64,000 nt of DNA from NCBI GenBank assembly GCA_029204225.1, contig CM055106.1, forward strand, positions 13,876,909 through 13,940,908, written 5' to 3'. Shown here in pieces: positions 24,171 through 33,526 of this stretch. The stretch comes from Diphasiastrum complanatum. Taxonomy: Eukaryota > Streptophyta > Lycopodiopsida > Lycopodiales > Lycopodiaceae. The notes beneath the pieces are model-generated. The model saw only the letters and a program-made list of their open reading frames with translations. It did not search any database and was not told where the DNA came from. The position numbers and the translations under genes are program-made. Positions within the stretch are counted from its first letter, which is position 1, and the number at the start of each line of letters is the position of its first letter.

Positions 24171-24959
24171 AGACACTTTTGTGTTTTCACTAGGAGAGAA
24201 ACAATAATAACTTCTGACTCTCCCTATCTAACTAGAGTGGTATGGTAAGAGAGTGACAGCTACTGGGTAATGAAATTGCCAGCTATTGAAAAATCAAATT
24301 TGCTTAGAATCCAATATAGCCAGGGCCCTTCCACCAATACACAGTACACAACGTAGAATCTAAGTTTTCGGTGAAACAGATACAAAAGCAGAATGGAATC
24401 ACGCCAATTCTGGTAATTGGCAAATCATACACGATCGAAGTTCGCAAAATGGCGATGCCAATAAAAGGAGAACTTTCTTATGTAACAACTTCAATTTTTG
24501 GTAGAATCGTAAGAGCGGTCAGAAGACGTAAAAGCGTCAGTACTTTGAATATTTCAAACGTCCAAAGACCCCGTATCCAATACCCAATGTTGGGAAGCCA
24601 AACCTGAGATGATATATATATATCCGAAGAAGAACAAGCTAAGCTTTATCCGAGAAATGTAAAAGAGCTACTCAAGAGGAGACTGTGTGTGCCAAGGAGT
24701 GAGATCAAAAAGAGAGGAATCAGTAGAAAGACAAGTCACCCACCTCAAAAACAGGGGCCGGGAGATGAAACTCCAGCAGGCGATGGAGGGAGTCCAGCGT
24801 TTCCGGTGAGTCTTTGATCGATCCAGAAACTGAATTCTCCTTCACCAATGCATCCGATGATGATGATGATGACGCCGATGCCGCTGCCGCTGCCCCTGGC
24901 CTCGTCATTTCCCCATGCTCCCTCGTCTTCAAGCGAGACATCTCCCCATTTTCCCCCAT
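8153..24959 (-). CDS. PYD3: Beta-ureidopropionase (beta-alanine synthase), six exons
   Basis: The enzyme hydrolyses N-carbamoyl-beta-alanine (and the methyl homologue) to beta-alanine, CO2 and ammonia, the third and last step of reductive pyrimidine breakdown; it is typically cytosolic and oligomeric. My model joins exon 1 (24959-24744), exon 2 (10173-10066), exon 3 (9931-9743), exon 4 (9577-9350), exon 5 (8939-8715) and exon 6 (8491-8153). All introns are GT-AG and phase 0. The result is 434 residues against about 408 in Arabidopsis. Nitrilase-superfamily catalytic residues are present: Glu172 (LQ-EAW), Lys247 (HRK-NHIPR) and Cys284 ([10 protein letters not shown]). The start is the first in-frame ATG of exon 1 (24957-24959); an ATG 53 nt downstream is an alternative. 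The N-terminus is low complexity (Ala/Ser-rich). The C-terminus stops about a dozen residues early relative to Arabidopsis. The coding frame is intact, so the gene is probably functional despite the 14.6-kb first intron. Confidence 0.92.
10174..10847. other. PYD3 intron 1, 3' portion
   Basis: Intronic DNA between the exon 2 acceptor and the Gypsy insertion. The frames at 10206-10508 (minus) and 10566-10841 (plus) have no domain and are not spliced into PYD3 in my model. Confidence 0.6.
12086..13707 (+). pseudogene. Gypsy gag and protease region
   Basis: Gag appears to start at ATG 12086 ([12 protein letters not shown]...) and stops at once at 12137. It continues in the same frame with a coiled segment ([19 protein letters not shown]) and a retrotransposon gag core (EEYFNLK...; [28 protein letters not shown]), interrupted by a TAG at 12542. 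After a frameshift near 12830 come a basic linker, a zinc knuckle ([13 protein letters not shown], 13087-13125) just after another stop, and an aspartic protease with [11 protein letters not shown] at about 13372-13405. The protease frame is open from 13153 to 13707. Confidence 0.85.
13952..14421. mobile_element. hAT-like MITE nested in the Gypsy element
   Basis: A 470-bp insertion flanked by identical 8-bp duplications GTTTAAAC (13944-13951 and 14422-14429). It splits the protease-RT linker. The ends are imperfect terminal inverted repeats (CAAAGATGCAG at the left; CTGAGTTGCAG on the opposite strand at the right; 8 of 11 match). Both ends are packed with GATCCGG/CCGGATC copies, resembling subterminal transposase-binding repeats of hAT elements. 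There is no coding capacity. An 8-bp target duplication and Tam3-like end sequence are hAT hallmarks. Confidence 0.8.
14430..15935 (+). pseudogene. Gypsy reverse transcriptase and RNase H
   Basis: RT begins [20 protein letters not shown]. About 28 residues expected after PPYRMSA are missing. It then shifts frame near 14620 and shows the palm motif [11 protein letters not shown] (about 14887). A stop ends the frame at 15041, after EYLGHG. RNase H follows with [17 protein letters not shown] (about 15305) and [17 protein letters not shown], again shifted once. The region through [11 protein letters not shown] leads into the integrase N-terminus. The family assignment is secure; the copy cannot be translated as one polyprotein. 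Confidence 0.88.
15850..16557 (+). pseudogene. Gypsy integrase, fused into truncated 3' LTR
   Basis: A zinc-binding remnant ([10 protein letters not shown], then CTACK after a shift) precedes the catalytic core. The DDE residues appear as MDFIVGLP (about 16087), VSDKDPKF (about 16268) and TERVNQ (about 16379). After [11 protein letters not shown] the frame runs directly into LTR sequence at 16434 because a deletion removed the integrase C-terminus, the polypurine tract and the first 262 bp of the 3' LTR. Confidence 0.85.
16434..16650 (+). repeat. Truncated 3' LTR of the Gypsy element
   Basis: This 217-bp segment aligns base for base in length with 11110-11326 of the 5' LTR and differs at only a few positions. 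It ends in the same GTGACA. Confidence 0.9.
16914..16955. repeat. (CT)21 microsatellite
   Basis: Uninterrupted CT repeat in PYD3 intron 1. The surrounding 16651-17140 shows no other feature. Confidence 0.95.
17140..17990 (-). mobile_element. Chromovirus (Gypsy) 3' end and LTR, minus strand
   Basis: On the minus strand at about 17990-17890 the frame reads [18 protein letters not shown], the C-terminal end of a chromodomain-type Gypsy integrase. A polypurine tract (AAAGGGGGAGAGAG, 17864-17851) follows, then an LTR starting TGTTACATACCC at 17850 and running toward lower coordinates, with a TATA-like tatgtatatagagg near 17617-17630. The lower LTR boundary is unresolved and 17140 is only the outer limit. 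This is a different family from the 10848 Gypsy. Confidence 0.6.
18080..18850 (+). pseudogene. Coiled-coil ORF remnant, probably gag-like
   Basis: Several plus-strand frames read as charged, helical protein: [35 protein letters not shown], and the heptad-like [20 protein letters not shown], separated by stops and shifts. I do not recognise the family. The composition resembles the unidentified retroelement ORF remnant at 31-32.9 kb. 18851-19834 shows nothing further. Confidence 0.35.
19835..20251 (+). CDS. Unidentified 138-residue ORF
   Basis: An ATG-initiated frame in PYD3 intron 1 (antisense to the gene). It contains a fairly protein-like C-terminal half ([20 protein letters not shown], then [11 protein letters not shown]). 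No signal peptide, membrane segment or motif was recognised. Its position upstream of a LINE fragment makes a transposon-derived origin likely; it may be chance. Confidence 0.25.
   Translation: MHMVGQIAREPCARQMTRGSPTTGQIEMMFKLAGVETDCVTYLAIGNRSPGTTPCNQWRGTEVGIQARIFLTGGHTRFVDLTINLEKYDQGIRGIAGKAIWMTFFGKFQTKITPKEPQANQLIYQHTFQFPDEKCKCH
20450..21784 (+). pseudogene. LINE ORF2 C-terminal part (5'-truncated, copy 1)
   Basis: It reads as the last portion of a non-LTR reverse transcriptase: [25 protein letters not shown], a SASAAWCTG-like connection region ([20 protein letters not shown]), then the C-terminal zinc knuckle [19 protein letters not shown] (about 21380-21435). Both halves share one frame and are separated by a single TAG at 20840-20842, where related elements have Gln. 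The catalytic palm is missing, as expected for a 5'-truncated insertion. The frame at 20661-21401 is a shadow. The insertion is in PYD3 intron 1. Confidence 0.8.
22069..22137. repeat. (CT)n microsatellite downstream of LINE copy 1
   Basis: About 34 CT units, immediately after a ttaataaagct sequence. The LSLS ORFs over it are artefacts. Confidence 0.95.
22222..22500 (+). pseudogene. LINE ORF1-like fragment
   Basis: An ATG frame of 92 residues with the pattern [18 protein letters not shown] followed by [18 protein letters not shown]. This matches the C-terminal 'DLT...R...GK.a...' signature common in ORF1 of non-LTR elements. It sits just before a second LINE ORF2 fragment, consistent with one internally deleted copy. 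The assignment rests on pattern memory. Confidence 0.5.
22640..23110 (+). pseudogene. LINE ORF2 C-terminal fragment (copy 2)
   Basis: Shifting frames give [43 protein letters not shown] and the zinc knuckle [19 protein letters not shown], followed by [12 protein letters not shown]. This is collinear with 21090-21480 of copy 1 but more decayed (several stops and frameshifts). Confidence 0.75.
23170..24115. other. Intronic DNA, possible LTR-like sequence
   Basis: No gene. 23170-23640 is GC-richer than its surroundings, with a TATA-like gtataagtatac near 23460, and has the look of an unassigned LTR. No paired copy or primer-binding site was found. Confidence 0.3.
24116..24167. repeat. (CT)26 microsatellite
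   Basis: Uninterrupted dinucleotide tract in PYD3 intron 1. The rest of the intron to 24743 shows no recognised feature; the small plus-strand frame at 24371-24607 has no domain. Confidence 0.95.
24744..24959 (-). CDS. PYD3: PYD3 exon 1
   Basis: The exon encodes 72 residues: an initial [18 protein letters not shown], an Ala/Ser run (about residues 22-35), then [18 protein letters not shown], which matches the plant PYD3 N-terminal segment (GYDSLHQLL... in Arabidopsis). GAG at 24744-24746 is followed by the donor gtgggt (24743-24738), joining in phase 0 to GAAGTCAGT of exon 2 and giving ...[10 protein letters not shown]. The open frame continues upstream to a TTG codon at 25004, but the first ATG is at 24959. 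Confidence 0.85.
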
Positions 24960-25086
24960 CTCCCAACGAGCAGGAAGGATCTCAATTCTCCGCGCACCAA
25001 ACAAAGAGCTCCCTCTTCCTCTCCCTCTCTCTGTCTCTCTCTCCCCCCCCCCACCTTTTTCTGTCCCTTCCTCCCCCTTCTCTTGT
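24960..25086 (-). promoter_or_regulatory. PYD3 leader / core promoter region, GA-rich
   Basis: On the minus strand this is a GA-rich, C-poor tract (CT-rich on the plus strand, with a C10 run around 25043-25052). Such tracts are common around plant transcription starts and 5' UTRs. I infer a transcription start here; no TATA box is obvious. Confidence 0.4.
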
Positions 25087-25101
25087 CATACGATTGGACA
25101 A

Positions 25102-25186
25102 CCCAACGGGGTTGGCTCAGTTGGTTGGCTTGGCATCCAAAGTTTCTTTGGTCCCAGGTTCGAGCCTCCCCTTGGAAACCAAGAAG
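25102..25186 (+). mobile_element. tRNA-derived SINE-like retro-insertion
   Basis: The 85-bp body carries a Pol III A box (TGGCTCAGTTGG, a perfect TRGCNNAGYNGG match) and a B box (GGTTCGAGCC). It is bracketed by identical 15-bp duplications CATACGATTGGACAA at 25087-25101 and 25187-25201. The T-arm stem does not pair well, so it is not a working tRNA gene. It sits about 140 bp upstream of the PYD3 start codon in opposite orientation. Confidence 0.75.
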
Positions 25187-25334
25187 CATACGATTGGACA
25201 AAGATGGGAATCTTCAGACATGGAGGCTCAAGGACTTTCATTGCTTAATGGCAGGTGCTAAAAACAAATCCTTAGAAGACATGAGTGTAAAGTTTAAACA
25301 ACCAATGACACTTGCCATGTGACACATGGTAACT

Positions 25335-25735
25335 TGTCATTGGTTATCCACATGCATATTATGCCCAGTAGGTTAATCTTTTATTAATCGGAGTGATGTC
25401 TACTAAGTTTGATATGTGATACACAAGTGTACAAGTTATCCACATGCATATTATGCCTAGATTGTTATGTGATATACGTTAATCTTTTATTAATTGTCCT
25501 GATTGATGTGTATCAAGATTGATATGTGATACACATTAATCTTTTATTAATTGTTCCCATCAAATTTCAGTGAAACTAGTTCCTCAATGGTTGTGAGAGT
25601 GAAATGGTTGCGCACCTCATTAACAAAATCTTTTATTAATTGTCCACATGAGAGATTTGTGATGGGAACATTCAAATTTCAGTAAAACTAGTTCCTCAAT
25701 GGTTGTGCACCTCATCAACAAAATCTTTTTGGAAG
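25335..25735. repeat. Interspersed local duplications
   Basis: 'gttatccacatgcatattat' occurs at about 25344 and 25435. 'ttaatcttttattaat' occurs three times (about 25373, 25480, 25536). A longer unit (caaatttcagt...cctcaatggttgtg...cacctcat) recurs at about 25562 and 25673. They look like successive local duplications in non-genic DNA. Confidence 0.7.
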
Positions 25736-25739
25736 GGTA

Positions 25740-26474
25740 ATCCACGTTTTACACAGCTAATTTGCATGGAAGGCTATGTAAAATCACGTTTCACGCAGGG
25801 GAAGGACACCCCTCTACAACCCTTCATTTAAATTGCACAAATCATGTGAGTTGGAATATCAAGTTTTTTCTATTGGGAATAGATTACTATGCCAAAGTTT
25901 TTATATGAATCTATGTATTATTGTTCGCATTGTTGAGATACAAACTACTTGCCACTAAATATATAATCGTTCTATGTTGTCTAACCATTGTGCAAACATA
26001 GAACTTGCCGTAAAAATTGCATTGAGATCAATAATTCCTACAACACAAACTTATGGTTGAAGATCAAAAATCAAACTACCGCAACGGTTGAAGATCAAAG
26101 ATTAAATACCACAATGGAAGCGCCGAATTGATTAAGTACCAAGTTTGAAGATTAAATACCACAATGGAAGTGCCAATTACCGCATGGAATGTCGGAACAG
26201 TTCCCCAAGAAGAATACAATAATTTACTTAATATAGAAACGATCATTCGATATTCAGTTAGATCACTAGTAATTATATCATTTGTTTAGAGTAGTAGAAT
26301 ATCTTACATAGGTGTCATTGACAACCATGAAGAGTGTGGATAATTTAGGCATTTGTAATAGCCGTGCATTCTTCGACTGATATTCTGCATTAATCTGTGG
26401 AATAAGAGTTTCTAATTTAGAGAGAGAGAGAGAGAGAGAGAGAAAAAACACGAGAGCATTCAATATATGACTAA
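25740..26474. other. Non-genic DNA with short direct repeats
   Basis: Short imperfect repeats of 'attaaataccacaatggaag' occur at about 26100 and 26150. A small GA tract lies at 26419-26442. No gene seen. Confidence 0.5.
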
Positions 26475-27113
26475 TGTGAAGGATTTCAGATCATTCAAGA
26501 TCCAAATCCATGTCCCTGATCTTTGGTTTAAAAAAAAAGACAAACCAACAATCCTGCCAATGTAGAAAAATCAGCATCTACATACAAAATGAGATGCAAA
26601 CTCTAAGGAATACTGATCAAACATGAACCAAAACATAAAATATAGTTGTTGTCCATACAATTACAGTACCCGACTATATTTCACACGTGTGAAACCAAAA
26701 ATAACAATAAATGATCATTCTACACATAGAATTGCAAGATAACATCATGAGAGTGCACCAATGAGTAGTAGAACCCAAAGAGAACCATATATAATGATGA
26801 GATGAGAGAGAGAGAAGAGAGAAGATTCCTTTCTCCATGAGTTACAACAATATATAACAGGTCCAAATCCTACTTTGCCACTTGGCTTTCATATGAAAAA
26901 CCCTACTATTTTGGGACTAGATTCAACATATCCAAAGTTCAAATTTGAATCTCTCTCAAACTCGACTACTACTTTCCCACACTTTCAAAAGTGTTTATTG
27001 AATGTATTTTAAACTAATATAACTTCAAAAAGTTTATCTCTAATTCTAAAATGAGTTTTGAACTCAATTGACGATTTACCAAAATATGACTAAACTTGTT
27101 GAAATCTCTCACA
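26475..27113 (-). mobile_element. Solo Copia LTR (family of the 33.5-kb element)
   Basis: Read on the minus strand it starts TGTGAGAGATTTCAAC and ends ...GATTTCAGATC...CCTTCACA-like, collinear along its 639 bp with the LTRs at 33527 and 38277. Flanking pentamers actaa (26470-26474) and attaa (27114-27118) fit a target duplication with one change. No internal sequence remains, so it is probably a solo LTR from unequal recombination. It contains the palindrome TTTCACACGTGTGAAA (26679-26694). Confidence 0.85.
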
Positions 27114-27249
27114 ATTAATACGTACATAGATAATAGAGAACTTGTGACCAATGTAACTTTGAATGTTGTAATGTGGTTGGTTTGATTTGTTGAAATTTTA
27201 AATCTTGTAGTAATCTTTAGAGCCAAATAATTTATTTTATTGTAGAGGT

Positions 27250-27790
27250 GGGTGCGACATATTCGGACTCGGTAGAGGACAAAGAAATGCATTTCTGCTT
27301 TCAACTGTTCCATGAAATGGGTCTTCCTACAAAAAAACATAAGTAGCCAAAAAGTAGATCTCTTGGTATCCTCATCTCCAGCCCAATCTAAGTCTAAATA
27401 AGCTTTCAAAATTAATGCATCCACTAAATTTCCATCATAACACAAAGTATAATTCTATGTGGCTTGTATGTACCTCAATACTCTCTATAGAACTTTCCAA
27501 TGTGGTAGGCCTGGATTCGACATGCAGTAAGATGATGTGTTGATTGTAAAAGCAAGATCAGGACATGTGTAGATCATGGCATACATGCCAATGATTGACT
27601 AATAGAGATATTTGTACATTTCTTTCTACTCTTCCTTAGACTTTAGACACATGTCCTTCGATAGTTTGAGTCCTAGATCCATAGCTGAGTCTATGGTTTT
27701 ATAGTCTTCCATGCCATACCTGTCAAGTACATTTATTAGTTATCTTTGTTGGCTTCTTGTGATTCTTCTAGTTGTTCTGTCTCTTGTGAT
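27250..27790 (-). pseudogene. Copia RT-end / RNase H fragment
   Basis: Minus-strand reading: RDRTTRRITRSQQR, VLDRYGMEDYK, MYKYLYQSIIGMYAM-like, CPDLAFTIN, MSNPGLPHWKVL, RVLRYIQAT, then YLDLDWAGDEDTKRST. This is the standard Copia order from the RT C-terminus into RNase H. It has several stops, and the RNase H motif DADWAG is changed to DLDWAG. The upper edge is cut by the LTR at 27791. Confidence 0.75.
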
Positions 27791-28308
27791 TGTGAAAAGT
27801 ACTTGTAAAATAAAATAATATTTAACTTAGAAATCCAAACTTGAGTTAGACTAGGCAACTTCTAGTTAGAGTTAAATTACTTTTGTTTTCTTTAGTGGTG
27901 TAGATCTAGAACCTAGGAAGAAGCATGGAAGCTACCTTTGTAGGCACAAAAGAGAGATTCCCAATTCTTATCCACTCTCCTGTTGTCATCTAGTAAATAG
28001 ATGGAAGCATTTGGCACGTAGAATACTCTCTCTCTCTAACTCAAGTTCTAGAAGGCCATCTTGTGTATAAATAAGGAGGCTTTGTACCTCACAAATGTAC
28101 TCTTCAAGTAAAGTTTCTATTTCTTCCATTTGATGTGTGAAGTATTGTAGATTGTGATGAATGTTCTTGCTTTGATCTTAACTAGCTTGCCAATGTTTTC
28201 CATCTCATTGTTTTCTTGATTAGAAGTTAGTTTCATGTGCAATCAGTCATTCTTTTGATCCTTTGTACTTGATGCAGCACGTGTGAAAACTTCTCATGGT
28301 ATCAGAGC
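27791..28308 (+). mobile_element. 5' LTR plus primer-binding site of a lost Copia element
   Basis: LTR 27791-28296 (TGTGAAAAGT...ACTTCTCA) is followed directly by a perfect initiator-tRNA-Met primer-binding site TGGTATCAGAGC (28297-28308). A TATA-like tgtataaataagg lies near 28071. No matching 3' LTR or coding region was found downstream, so only the left end of the element is recognised. Confidence 0.7.
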
Positions 28309-29935
<1,627 letters not shown>

Positions 29936-30120
29936 TTGGAGATTGAAGAAGTGAATCAAGCGTTTAAGGTTGTTTTCTTATAACTCTTTTTTTTCGCACT
30001 GCTGAGTGTGAGTGACTTTGGGTCTACTAACAATCTCGTATGCATTACTTAAATGATTCTTTGGTCAGACAATACTTTCTTTCATTATAGCCGTTTGTTG
30101 TGTTTCCGTAAAGTTGATCT

Positions 30121-30660
30121 AAGACTTATCTTTCGCACTTTGTACAAGTTTCGAAGGATATCAAAGAAGATACATTTGTTCAAATGCATCTTGTGTCTCT
30201 TATCTACCATCGAGCACTTCGGACTTGTGTCTTCTTGACCTATCCAAATGTTCATAATGATCCTAACTTGACAATTACTATTTTGCATCATATAATCACA
30301 AACTGGGAAGGTATTTTTCCCCAAGTACTATATCTATAGCTTGATAATACGACTAGAGAAAATAAAAATACCTTAGTACGTTGGTGGAGAAGGAGATCTT
30401 TAGAAAAATCGAAGTTGGATTTCTTCTTGTGGGTCATACACATGACCATATTGATTAGCATGTTTTCGAAAAGAATTTCTCTTGAAGATGCATTTGCTTT
30501 ACCAAAGATAATATCTATTCTTGAAGAGACTTATACTCCGCATTCCATTGTTTTCTATCTAAAACAAACGTTTAATTTTAGAAATTTTGTGCAATGTTCG
30601 TCTCCTGAAGATAAATACATTTCTCGGTTAAATGATCTCAGCTTTTAGCATCAATTTCTC
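30121..30660 (+). pseudogene. Remnant of conserved eukaryotic domain (DNTTRENKN / VGHTH)
   Basis: One frame reads KTYLSHFVQVSKDIKEDTF...LVSLIYHRALRT...TITILHHIITNW...PQVLYL-stop-LDNTTRENKN. After a one-base shift it continues LVEKEIFRKIEVGFLLVGHTHDHID, and then in a third frame LEDAFALPKIISILEETYTP. The pattern 'LyLQLDNttrENKN ... LV ... F.vGHTHe.iD' belongs to a large family of uncharacterised eukaryotic proteins, which I recall as a DUF (DUF7869; the name needs checking). The single TAG replaces the expected Gln. There is no start and no clean frame, so it is a decayed copy, possibly transposon-borne. Confidence 0.55.
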
Positions 30661-32916
30661 ATTGTAGAAAGGGATAGCAAGGCATTGTTGTTTGGTAAGC
30701 ATTTGTCCTCCTCTTCTTCCTGGCTTCTAGAGGGTGGGTTGTTATTTCTTTTGTTTATTTCAGAACGTACTATTGTTGGAGCTTTGCCAAATCCTTTAGA
30801 GGCGCATTATGTCGCAAGCAAAATTTGGAAGTTGATTGGAGAAAATGCCTGCAACAAAAATGCTTCTCATTGAAAAAGCCAACTTGTATGCCAAAAACGT
30901 GGATTCAAGTTGGTGAGAAGAATTCTTTCAAGACAAAGAGTCCATACTCATGGATCTAACAACTAATCATACTAGTTTAGCAAAGCCATTTTGTGGTAGC
31001 CTAGTCGTTATAGATTTCCACAAAATCAGTGAATTAAGTAGTATAAAAGGTTTGATCGTTCCCCAAGAGTCCGAAAAAGGTCTCAAGGAAGCTCAGAAGT
31101 AAATATGATTCTATACGAACAGACCTAATTCAGAAAGATGAGGAGCTGGTGGTGACCAAGGCTGAGCTGATGTTGAAAAGCGAAGAACTTGAAGCAACCC
31201 AAGTGGAGCTGTCAAAGAAGAACACAACCCTAGAAGAATCCCAAGGCAAGTTTGATGCCACCTTGGAAGCACTAGGTAATGCATGAGCAATCCAACAATT
31301 TTGAAAATGAAAATGCATTACTCAAGCAGTAGATCCAGACCCTGCAACTTCCTTACAGGAAGAAAGACACGCTTGGACTACTCTGAAAAGTGCCAACAAG
31401 GAGCTAAACTACAAACTCAGCGAAGCAATTGTCGACAAGGAGAGCGCCGAAACAAGCCAGAAACAATTGCAAAACTATGTTTCCCAAATGCAGACATGTT
31501 AAAAGAAGGCAACACAATCTATAAAAGATAGGCTGAGGAGGCAATTTTATGGCGAATAAGCGTCGAAGTAACACTCGGAGCCTGTGTATCTCACAGTAGA
31601 TACAGAATTGATCCAGTAATCTGGAAAGGTATCCAAGAGCAAATTATCCAGACCTTCCATCTACAGTACCTCCAACCGCAAATGGCCGCATATGAGCAAT
31701 TGAAGGAAGAGTTGGAAGAGGCAAAATTCAATTCAAGCCAAATCCAGGTTTCTGACGAAGACCTAGTCCATCAGCAAGATAAAACAATGCAGACAGATGC
31801 ACCAATTGCATCCACATCAGAAAAAGCCATTCGAACAGATGAAGTCTTCAAGAAGGAGCAAAAAGATCAATCTGTTCAGGCCAAAACCGAGAAGACAAAG
31901 CTAGCAGTTTCCAAAGTTATATCAGTTTTGCCACGACCTGTAGCATTAGACAAAATTTTAGGCATTTCAGCAGGAACTAACCTCCTTTCTACCTCCTTTC
32001 TATAGTCCAAAACTCTAGTGGAGAATGGATTACCTCCTCCTACCAAAATGTTTTGGCTATACTAAAGACCAATGGAAAAGTCCTTGGACTTTCGCTAATC
32101 TAAACGCTTTTTGGGCTAAGCTAACAATGCACCAAGGAGGCGTTCTTGCTCTTGCCATTGTTCAGAATAAGTTTAATGTGCAAACTAATTATATTCATGT
32201 TGTTACAGGATGTTTGTACATATATATCCTAGAATATTTAAAAACATTCGAAAACAATATTTTTCCAGCTCTGGATGAGTATGAAAATAAGCTAGAATCA
32301 ATCAACATAGTTGATGTCAAAGAAGTTGTTCCTAACCCTAATCCCATCTCTTCTAGATTCTCCAATGGATTACTTTTTTCCGATCTGTGGGCAATCTGCA
32401 CATATTGGGAAGCTAGCTATTCTCGTTATCTGGAGGAAGTAAAAGCAAACAATTTGTTTCGCTCCACTAATCCAATAACCTGACCATACTACACTTACAG
32501 TCATGTAAATCTTGGTTTTCTCATTTCCTATGCACTCCTAGCCACCCAACAATTGTACATTAAAGAGAAATTTCCAGAATATACATATGCAGCCCTCTCA
32601 TTAACTGTCCCTTCTGCTGAGATGTCTGAAATCTTGTCTGAGGATAGTTGGTATACTCATCTTGTAAATAATACATTGATCGACAACCCTCTTGCACCAT
32701 GGGGCAATCGCGGAATGGGAGGCTATCCCAATTTATTTTTCTAGGAAGATTACATGCAGAGGAATAACTATTTCCTTGCTAGAAAAGGGATGACCATCGA
32801 ACAAGTTAATGAGGAAAATGAAGCGCGAGCAAAAGCCATTTTCCACAAGAGCCTGCCAGTAGGAAGCGACAAAGATGAATGTGAGCAATTTGTTTGCGAG
32901 CTGCTGCACAACTGAG
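30661..32916 (+). pseudogene. Unidentified coiled-coil ORF remnant
   Basis: Adjacent frames give one long charged protein: LVVIDFHKISELSSIKGL, QKDEELVVTKAELMLKSEEL, WTTLKSANKELNYKLSEA, ESAETSQKQLQNYVSQMQ, then an open frame at 31682-32005 (MAAYEQLKEELEEAKFNS...). A second, more globular frame at 32025-32914 (MDYLLLPKCFGYTKDQWK...) is broken by stops. A central coiled coil is followed by an acidic linker. It ends at a polypurine tract and LTR-like sequence, so I read it as the single ORF of a non-autonomous LTR element. The family is not recognised. Confidence 0.45.
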
Positions 32917-33400
32917 GAAGGGGATATGTGGAGCCTCATGATCCCACATTATCCAAAGTTATTGTTTTATATTGTAAAAAATTTCAAATTTTGTATATGT
33001 GAATATGGTATAGTGCCTAAAGCCATATAAAGGCCTATTTACATCTTGTAAATTCATTTTAGGATAGAACTCGCGATGTTTTGTGCGACATTCTATAGAG
33101 ACACTAGCGGATCCCAACTGACATCTGAATGGTTGGTGAACGACGCTCAAGCCACTGTTCGTTCCTATAAGGTCGACACTCCATGCCATTGTAAAGCACA
33201 CAGATTTGAGTATCAATAGAGAGAAGAGAGCCAATTTCTATAAGCTTGACCATTCTTTCCCTCTGCCATCTCTTACAACATTACTTCTTAGCAATTAAGC
33301 GAATACACTCTAAACGATCTGTAACTGCTTGTGAAACTTGACTGTCTGCGCCACACACCTTTCATCTTTTATCGAATTTTAGTTACTCTAACTCGGATTT
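32917..33400 (+). mobile_element. Polypurine tract and LTR-like sequence
   Basis: GAGGAAGGGGATA (32914-32926) is a good polypurine tract and is followed by TGTGGAGCCTCATGATCC, an LTR-like start. A TATA-like ccatataaagg lies at about 33025. The downstream end is not resolved and no second copy is in the window. Confidence 0.4.
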
Positions 33401-33407
33401 TCAGGCG

Positions 33408-33521
33408 TCACCGAAAGTGTTGAATGGCTGCATGGATGTCTGACAACAACGTGCCAAAGGTCTTCAAATATAATTCTTTATTCAGGATTGGCAACTCAAT
33501 GTCATCGGCATTTTCCTGCTG
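33408..33521 (-). pseudogene. C-terminal end of the minus-strand ORF split by Copia
   Basis: With the Copia element and one AATAT copy ignored, the minus frame reads continuously across the junction: PAKEDEKFPNIQQENADD, then LYLKTFGTLLSDIHAAIQ and a TGA at 33408-33410. The upstream part lies at 38926-39109 and 39524-40243. Confidence 0.5.
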
Positions 33522-33526
33522 AATAT

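Noticed and set aside
24960-25004. An N-terminal extension of PYD3 starting at 25004
   Set aside because: The codon there is TTG; the first in-frame ATG is at 24957-24959.
25102-25186. A functional tRNA gene
   Set aside because: A and B boxes are good, but the T-arm stem does not pair and exact 15-bp direct repeats flank it, which fits a retro-inserted copy.
24814-25322. Overlapping plus-strand ORFs over 24.8-25.3 kb
   Set aside because: They are antisense to PYD3 exon 1 and its leader; low complexity (Asp/Met or Pro/Ser runs) from GAT and CT repeats.
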